A stretch of 32,504 nucleotides of DNA, taken from NCBI GenBank assembly GCA_027011225.1, contig JALVAK010000043.1, forward strand, positions 1 to 32,504, read 5' to 3'. The position numbers and the translations under genes were made by a program. The notes beneath the pieces are model-generated. The model worked only from the letters and a program-made list of their open reading frames with translations, had not been told where the DNA came from and made no database searches. This document shows, one piece after another, positions 28,074 through 32,504 of the stretch. The DNA is from Nautiliaceae bacterium. GTDB lineage: Bacteria; Campylobacterota; Campylobacteria; Campylobacterales; Nautiliaceae. Within the stretch, counting starts at the first letter, position 1. Each line of letters starts with the position of its first letter.

Positions 28074-28361
28074 ATGGCTGAGATTAAAGAGCAAGTTTTA
28101 AGTTTTGGGGAAATTCAGCAAGAACATGAATGTTTAACAATAGCTTATGCTGGAGTTAGAGTAGAGAGCGAGAAATTATATGATGGAGTGCTTCCGACAG
28201 AAGCTTATCAGCAGTGCATTATTTATCTTCAAGAGCAAGCTCAAGAAATGGGAGCAGATGGAGTAAAAAATATAGATATCAAAATGAATACTTCTCATGA
28301 TAAAAACAATAAAGAGGTTATTGATTTTATAGCTCAAGGAACTTTGATTAAACTTAAATAA
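28074..28361 (+). CDS. YbjQ-like small protein of unknown function
   Basis: 95 aa ORF with SD AAAGGA and its own terminator; LYDGVLPTEAYQQCI...MGADGVKNIDI resembles YbjQ-type domains. Confidence 0.6.
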   Translation: MAEIKEQVLSFGEIQQEHECLTIAYAGVRVESEKLYDGVLPTEAYQQCIIYLQEQAQEMGADGVKNIDIKMNTSHDKNNKEVIDFIAQGTLIKLK

Positions 28362-28366
28362 TTTTT

Positions 28367-28395
28367 GTACAGAGTAATACTCTGTGCTTTTTTCT
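28367..28395 (+). terminator. Rho-independent terminator
   Basis: GTACAGAGT-AAT-ACTCTGTGC stem-loop followed by TTTTTTCTT. Confidence 0.85.
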
Positions 28396-28488
28396 TAATT
28401 GATGTAACTTTAAGGTAATTAAGTTTGATGTGTAGAGTTATTGCATTTAGGTGTAATAAGTGTCAGAGGATATATTTTAGCAGTTAGA

Positions 28489-28564
28489 TGGTGCCTCGGG
28501 ACGGAATCGAACCGCCGACACAGGGATTTTCAGTCCCTTGCTCTACCGACTGAGCTACCGAGGC
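28489..28564 (-). tRNA. tRNA-Phe (GAA)
   Basis: Minus strand GCCTCGGTAGCTCAGTCGGTAGAGCAAGGGACTGAAAATCCCTGTGTCGGCGGTTCGATTCCGTCCCGAGGCACCA; anticodon loop CTGAAAA; CCA encoded. Confidence 0.97.
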
Positions 28565-28566
28565 AG

Positions 28567-28643
28567 TGGTGGGCTCGGCAGGACTCGAACCTGCGACCAA
28601 CCGGTTATGAGCCGGTTGCTCTAACCAACTGAGCTACGAGCCC
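28567..28643 (-). tRNA. tRNA-Met (CAT anticodon; elongator Met or Ile2 not distinguished)
   Basis: Minus strand GGGCTCGTAGCTCAGTTGGTTAGAGCAACCGGCTCATAACCGGTTGGTCGCAGGTTCGAGTCCTGCCGAGCCCACCA; loop CTCATAA; CCA encoded. Confidence 0.95.
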
Positions 28644-28653
28644 AACGAGTGAA

Positions 28654-28682
28654 ATTATAGCTATTTTTATTTTTAATTTCAA
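28654..28682 (-). promoter_or_regulatory. Sigma-70 promoter for the tRNA pair
   Basis: Minus strand TTGAAA - 17 bp - TATAAT, 10 nt upstream of tRNA-Met. Confidence 0.75.
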
Positions 28683-28688
28683 GTCTTT

Positions 28689-29378
28689 TTAAGTTATTTC
28701 AAATAAAGGTTTAGCATATTGTTTTTTAGCGTTTACTTGAATTATTTCATATTCAAATGGTTTTATAGTATTTTTTATAACTATTGCTGTTAGTTTGTTG
28801 CCATATACACATGCTGTATCAATTCCTGCAGAAAATTTATTTTTTTTAACCTCTTTAAAAGGGCTGTGACCATATACTACAAATCCTTCATGCCCATCAT
28901 ATACATCAGCCCAAAATTTTGCATTAGGATTATTATGATTAAGAGGTAAAAATTTTCCATTTTCGTCTACATCTCTTAAAAATAAAAGTAAAGTCATTAT
29001 ATTTAAAGGAGGATTATTAAGTCTTATCCAATTTGTAATACCTGCATGCACTATTGTTAGATGGTTTAATTTTAAAAAAAATGGCATACTCTCGATAAAT
29101 TCAAAATCTTCTTGTTTTAACTGAGGATAGACTCTTTGTTGGTCCTCATCAAGCACTACATTTCTACCCCAATATTTTCTAATGTGTTTATATTCGTGAT
29201 TTCCCATAATTGTAAAAATTTTATTTTTTTTAGCGTAACGCAAGGCTTCTACAGGATATGGACCTTTGTCTAAAATATCTCCAACACTTATTTCAAAAGA
29301 GTTTTTTGGAATAAGTTTTCTTAGCTCTTCCCACTCTTCTAAACATCCATGAACATCACCATAAATTACGTAAGTCAT
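28689..29378 (-). CDS. Calcineurin-like metallophosphoesterase
   Basis: YGDVHGCLEEW, SVGDILDKGPYP, IMGNHEYKH, VHAGI, VYGHSPF. Confidence 0.92.
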   Translation of the reverse strand: MTYVIYGDVHGCLEEWEELRKLIPKNSFEISVGDILDKGPYPVEALRYAKKNKIFTIMGNHEYKHIRKYWGRNVVLDEDQQRVYPQLKQEDFEFIESMPFFLKLNHLTIVHAGITNWIRLNNPPLNIMTLLLFLRDVDENGKFLPLNHNNPNAKFWADVYDGHEGFVVYGHSPFKEVKKNKFSAGIDTACVYGNKLTAIVIKNTIKPFEYEIIQVNAKKQYAKPLFEIT

Positions 29379-30294
29379 TTTCTACCTTTATGTATCCTCT
29401 AACTTTTGGAGGTATTTTATTTTTTCTCATTTTTTCTTTAAATTCTTTATCTAGTTTTGTTTTAATAAAAGGTGCTATAAAAATTTTGTCTTTATTACTA
29501 TCAATTGCTAACTTTCCTTGAATTACACAAGAGAAGTTTGTTTTTATTATTTCATCTCTTTGAGCTTTTGTAAGTAAAATTCCAAGTTTTTTAGCAATTA
29601 TATCAACTTTTTTAATATCAATTTGTGGGTTTGATTTAGGGAAAAAATATAATTTTTTAATATTTTGCCAATCTTCTTTAAATAATAGTTTTTTATCTTT
29701 TTCAAGATACTCAAAACTTCTTTTTACTCCATTTTTAAATAGTTTTATAAATTCATTGCTAAAATGTTTTCTAAAAAAATTTCTTTTATATTTTTCATCA
29801 AAGTTACTCTCATCGATAAAATATTTTATTTTGTTTTTGTGTAAATATTCTAATATCTCATCTCTTGAGATGTTATAAAAAGGTCGCCAGATTGTATAAA
29901 AATCTCTTTTTTCAAATTCTTCCATAGCTATAAGCTCTTTTAGCCCAGCGCCTTTGCTAAACTGCATCAAAAACCATTCAAATCTATCATTTAATTGATG
30001 AGCAAGTATTAAAGTGTTATACCTTTCTTTTTTTATAATTTCTTCAAAAAATTTATATCTGCAATTTCTTGCTTCTTTTTCTGAAAATTTATCTAAAAAA
30101 CAATCTTTAATATAAATTTTTTTATTGTATTTTTTAGCTAAACTTTTAGCATATTCAACTTCTTCATCACTTGTAGCTCTTGTGTGGTAATTTACTATTG
30201 CTATATCAAAAGGAATATTTTTCTCAAGTAGATAAAAAAATAAAGCAGTAGAATCAACTCCTGCTGAGAATGCTAATAGATTTTTAGTATGCAT
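29356..30294 (-). CDS. tilS: tRNA(Ile)-lysidine synthase
   Basis: LLAFSAGVDSTALFFYL (SGGxDS-type PP loop), HQLNDRFEWFLMQFSKGAGLKEL, RPFYNISRDEI. Confidence 0.92.
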   Translation of the reverse strand: MHTKNLLAFSAGVDSTALFFYLLEKNIPFDIAIVNYHTRATSDEEVEYAKSLAKKYNKKIYIKDCFLDKFSEKEARNCRYKFFEEIIKKERYNTLILAHQLNDRFEWFLMQFSKGAGLKELIAMEEFEKRDFYTIWRPFYNISRDEILEYLHKNKIKYFIDESNFDEKYKRNFFRKHFSNEFIKLFKNGVKRSFEYLEKDKKLLFKEDWQNIKKLYFFPKSNPQIDIKKVDIIAKKLGILLTKAQRDEIIKTNFSCVIQGKLAIDSNKDKIFIAPFIKTKLDKEFKEKMRKNKIPPKVRGYIKVENDLRNLW

Positions 30295-30526
30295 CTTTTC
30301 TATGGATTATTTTAAAAATTATTATAGTGTCATTTTCAATATCAAATAATACCCTATAATCATTAATTCTATATCTAAAAGGAGGGTAGAAGTTTTTAAG
30401 TTTTTTTATATTATTAACTATTGGATAGTTTTTTAAGTTTTCAATCTTTTTTAAAATAAATTTTGCGACTTGTTTATCTAACTTTTTTAAGTCTTTTAAA
30501 GCTTCTTCGTTAAAGATAATTTTCAT
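30284..30526 (-). CDS. RelE/ParE-superfamily toxin
   Basis: ALKDLKKLDKQVAKFILKKIENLK...YRINDYRVLFDIENDTIIIFKIIHRKDAY, typical RelE end. Confidence 0.88.
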   Translation of the reverse strand: MKIIFNEEALKDLKKLDKQVAKFILKKIENLKNYPIVNNIKKLKNFYPPFRYRINDYRVLFDIENDTIIIFKIIHRKDAY

Positions 30527-30708
30527 TCAAATATCTTTTTTACATCTTCAAGTGAATAAAATTTGTCGTTTTTATTTTTTTTGTATTCAGTGTAATATTT
30601 GTAATCTTCATCATTTTTATCGATAGGTTCTATATTTAAAGTGTCAATAATTTTTACATTTTTTAAATTTTTGAGCTCTTTTTCGTCTATTTCAATAATA
30701 GCAAACAT
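30523..30708 (-). CDS. Antitoxin partner of the RelE-type toxin
   Basis: 61 aa ORF overlapping the toxin start by 4 nt; acidic, ends SLEDVKKIFE. Confidence 0.7.
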   Translation of the reverse strand: MFAIIEIDEKELKNLKNVKIIDTLNIEPIDKNDEDYKYYTEYKKNKNDKFYSLEDVKKIFE

Positions 30709-30727
30709 TATTTCCCCTTTTTATTTA

Positions 30728-32038
30728 TTATACCACAATTTTTCCAATTAATTCATCTCCTGCAAGCTCATTAATTTTTACATCAACTAAGTCTCCAATT
30801 TTTAAATCTTCTTTTTCGCTTTCATTTACCAGCACATCTCCATCAATCTCAGGTGCCCAGAGTTTTGGTCTAACACTATAAAATAATCCATCTTCTGTAA
30901 GTCCATCAAAAAAACATTTGCAAGTTTTACCTATGTATTTTTTTAGACTCTCTATTGTAGTTTCTTTTACAATCTCACTTATAATTTCTACTCTTTTTTC
31001 AATTATTTCTTGTGGCAGTTTATCTTTTCTTTTATAAGCACTTGTACCTTCTTCGTCTGAATAGGCAAATACATTTACTCTATCAAATTTATATTCTTTT
31101 AAAAACTCACATAACTCTTTAAAATCTTCCTCACTCTCCCCTGGATGTCCTACAATTACAGAAGTTCTAACAAAGCTAAATTCTTCTCTCATTAAATATA
31201 AAAGCTCTTTTAGTTTTTTAACACTACCAGGACGCTTCATAATTTTTAGCATTCTTTCACTAATATGTTGAATTGGCATATCAAAATAATTTACTACATT
31301 TTTTGAAGAAAAAATTTTTTTAATTAGTCTTTTTGTGGTTGTAGCAGGATATAGATATAAAATTCTTACATTAATCCCTTCAATTTTATCAATTTCATCA
31401 ATAAGTCTCTCTAGCCCATCTCTTATGCCAAAGTCTCTAAGGTATGAGCTGCTATCTTGACTTACTAATGAAAAGTCTTTATATCCAAGTGATTTTAGAT
31501 ATTTTATCTCTTCAATTACTTCTTCAATAGGACGAGACTGTAGTTTTCCTTTAAAATTTGGTATAGCACAAAAAGCACATTTTTGATTACACCCTTCAGA
31601 TAGTTTAATATAAGCATGATAATTGCTTCCTGTAATTACTCTTTTTTCTTTGTGGATTAAAAATACTTTTGGTGAGAATTTTATAACTTTTTTTTTCTTT
31701 TCAGCTTCTTTTATGAGTTTATCAATCTTATCAAAATCCCCAACACCGCTCCACACATTTACTTCTGGTATCTCTTTTATTAAATCTTCTTTATACCTCT
31801 GAGATAAACATCCTGTAACTGCTAAGATGGCATCATCTTTTTTTTCATTAGCAAGCTCAAGTATTGTTTCAATTGACTCTTCTTTTGCTGAGTTTATAAA
31901 TCCGCAGGTATTAACTAATAAAACGTCTGCTTCTTTAGGATTTTGTGTAATTTCATAATTCTTTAGTTTATAAAGCATTACTTCGCTATCTACTAAATTT
32001 TTAACACATCCAAGTGATGCTAAATATAACTTTTTCAA
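30728..32038 (-). CDS. rimO: Ribosomal protein S12 methylthiotransferase RimO
   Basis: LGCVKNLVDSEVM, LVNTCGFI, SEGCNQKCAFCAIP radical SAM motif, C-terminal TRAM domain. Confidence 0.95.
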   Translation of the reverse strand: MKKLYLASLGCVKNLVDSEVMLYKLKNYEITQNPKEADVLLVNTCGFINSAKEESIETILELANEKKDDAILAVTGCLSQRYKEDLIKEIPEVNVWSGVGDFDKIDKLIKEAEKKKKVIKFSPKVFLIHKEKRVITGSNYHAYIKLSEGCNQKCAFCAIPNFKGKLQSRPIEEVIEEIKYLKSLGYKDFSLVSQDSSSYLRDFGIRDGLERLIDEIDKIEGINVRILYLYPATTTKRLIKKIFSSKNVVNYFDMPIQHISERMLKIMKRPGSVKKLKELLYLMREEFSFVRTSVIVGHPGESEEDFKELCEFLKEYKFDRVNVFAYSDEEGTSAYKRKDKLPQEIIEKRVEIISEIVKETTIESLKKYIGKTCKCFFDGLTEDGLFYSVRPKLWAPEIDGDVLVNESEKEDLKIGDLVDVKINELAGDELIGKIVV

Positions 32039-32073
32039 ATTTTTCCTTTTTTAGTCGATTTTATCAAAAATGG

Positions 32074-32079
32074 TATAAT
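32074..32079 (+). promoter_or_regulatory. Putative -10 (TATAAT) for the MNT gene
   Basis: AATGGTATAATTATGC about 17 nt upstream of the ATG. Confidence 0.5.
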
Positions 32080-32096
32080 TATGCAAAAAGGTTTAA

Positions 32097-32387
32097 ATGA
32101 GACTTAGGCAAGAGGAAATAAACCTTATAAAAGAAGAGATAAAAAAATTAATTGATGGAGATATTTATATTTTTGGAAGTAGAGTCGATGATAGCAAATT
32201 AGGTGGAGATATAGATATTTTTATAATTCCTAAAAAGAGACTATCTGTTAAAGAGAGAGTAAAAATTGCTAATGAAATTAAAATTAGGTTAGAATATGAA
32301 TTATTTGTTCCTATAGATGTGATTATTTCAAAAAATTTGAATAGACCTATAGAAAAAGAAGCACTTAAAGGTATAAAAATTGGATAA
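32097..32387 (+). CDS. MNT-type nucleotidyltransferase (HEPT/MNT module antitoxin-like)
   Basis: IYIFGSRVDDSKLGGDIDIFII: GSx(8)DxD signature. Confidence 0.85.
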   Translation: MRLRQEEINLIKEEIKKLIDGDIYIFGSRVDDSKLGGDIDIFIIPKKRLSVKERVKIANEIKIRLEYELFVPIDVIISKNLNRPIEKEALKGIKIG

Positions 32388-32504
32388 ATTAAAGATTCAT
32401 TTAAATAGTTTAGAGAAATGGCTAGCAAATTTAGAAGATTATAAAAGTGAGCTTAATATGCTTTATGGGTTGCCCCTAAATGAAAAAGATGTAGAAAATA
32501 TTGA
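32380..32504 (+). CDS. Possible HEPT-domain partner, truncated by window edge
   Basis: TTG-start ORF MDKLKIHLNSLEKWLANLEDYKSELNMLYGLPLNEKDVENI overlapping the MNT stop by 8 nt, open to the window end. Confidence 0.55.
   Translation, partial: MDKLKIHLNSLEKWLANLEDYKSELNMLYGLPLNEKDVENI

Noticed and set aside
28441-28632. 63 aa plus-strand ORF containing GTESNRRHRDFQSLALPTELPRQWWARQDSNLRPTGYEPVALTN
   Set aside because: It is the antisense translation of the two tRNA genes, a well-known annotation artefact.
1-32504. CRISPR arrays, prophage, transposases, or obvious defence islands
   Set aside because: No regularly spaced repeats, integrases, transposases or Cas/restriction motifs seen; only TA-type modules at the right end.

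Overview
AT-rich (~30% GC), gene-dense chromosomal window. Gene content and protein style point to a Campylobacterota member, most likely Nautiliales (Nautilia/Caminibacter/Lebetimonas-like); this is inferred from recognition, not from a search. Main blocks: (1) an edge-truncated J-domain protein coupled to a sensor histidine kinase; (2) a minus-strand radA / small membrane protein / ftsY / lipoprotein operon; (3) 5-FTHF cyclo-ligase, rny and an MBL hydrolase on the plus strand; (4) a minus-strand trxA / Trx-like protein / trxB / dapB / purF run; (5) a minus-strand respiratory cluster at about 12.6-22.5 kb with an SQR-like flavoprotein, a PsrABC/PhsABC-like molybdoenzyme, two paralogous coiled-coil porins and a small exported single-Cys protein; (6) an rluA-family gene, ffh and the rpsP-khpA-rimM-trmD-(hupE-like)-rplS operon; (7) tRNA-Phe and tRNA-Met(CAT) genes; (8) a phosphoesterase / tilS / RelE-type TA / rimO block; (9) an MNT nucleotidyltransferase plus a truncated possible HEPT partner at the right edge. 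Most of the window is ordinary housekeeping. No CRISPR array, phage or transposase was seen. The best leads are the composition and regulatory architecture of the sulfur-respiration/porin cluster (sigma-54-like element overlapping a terminator hairpin, ATGAAT palindromes), the single-Cys exported protein between the porins, two thioredoxin-fold-like proteins with no CxxC, a TA pair overlapping tilS, and several unusual out-of-frame gene overlaps.
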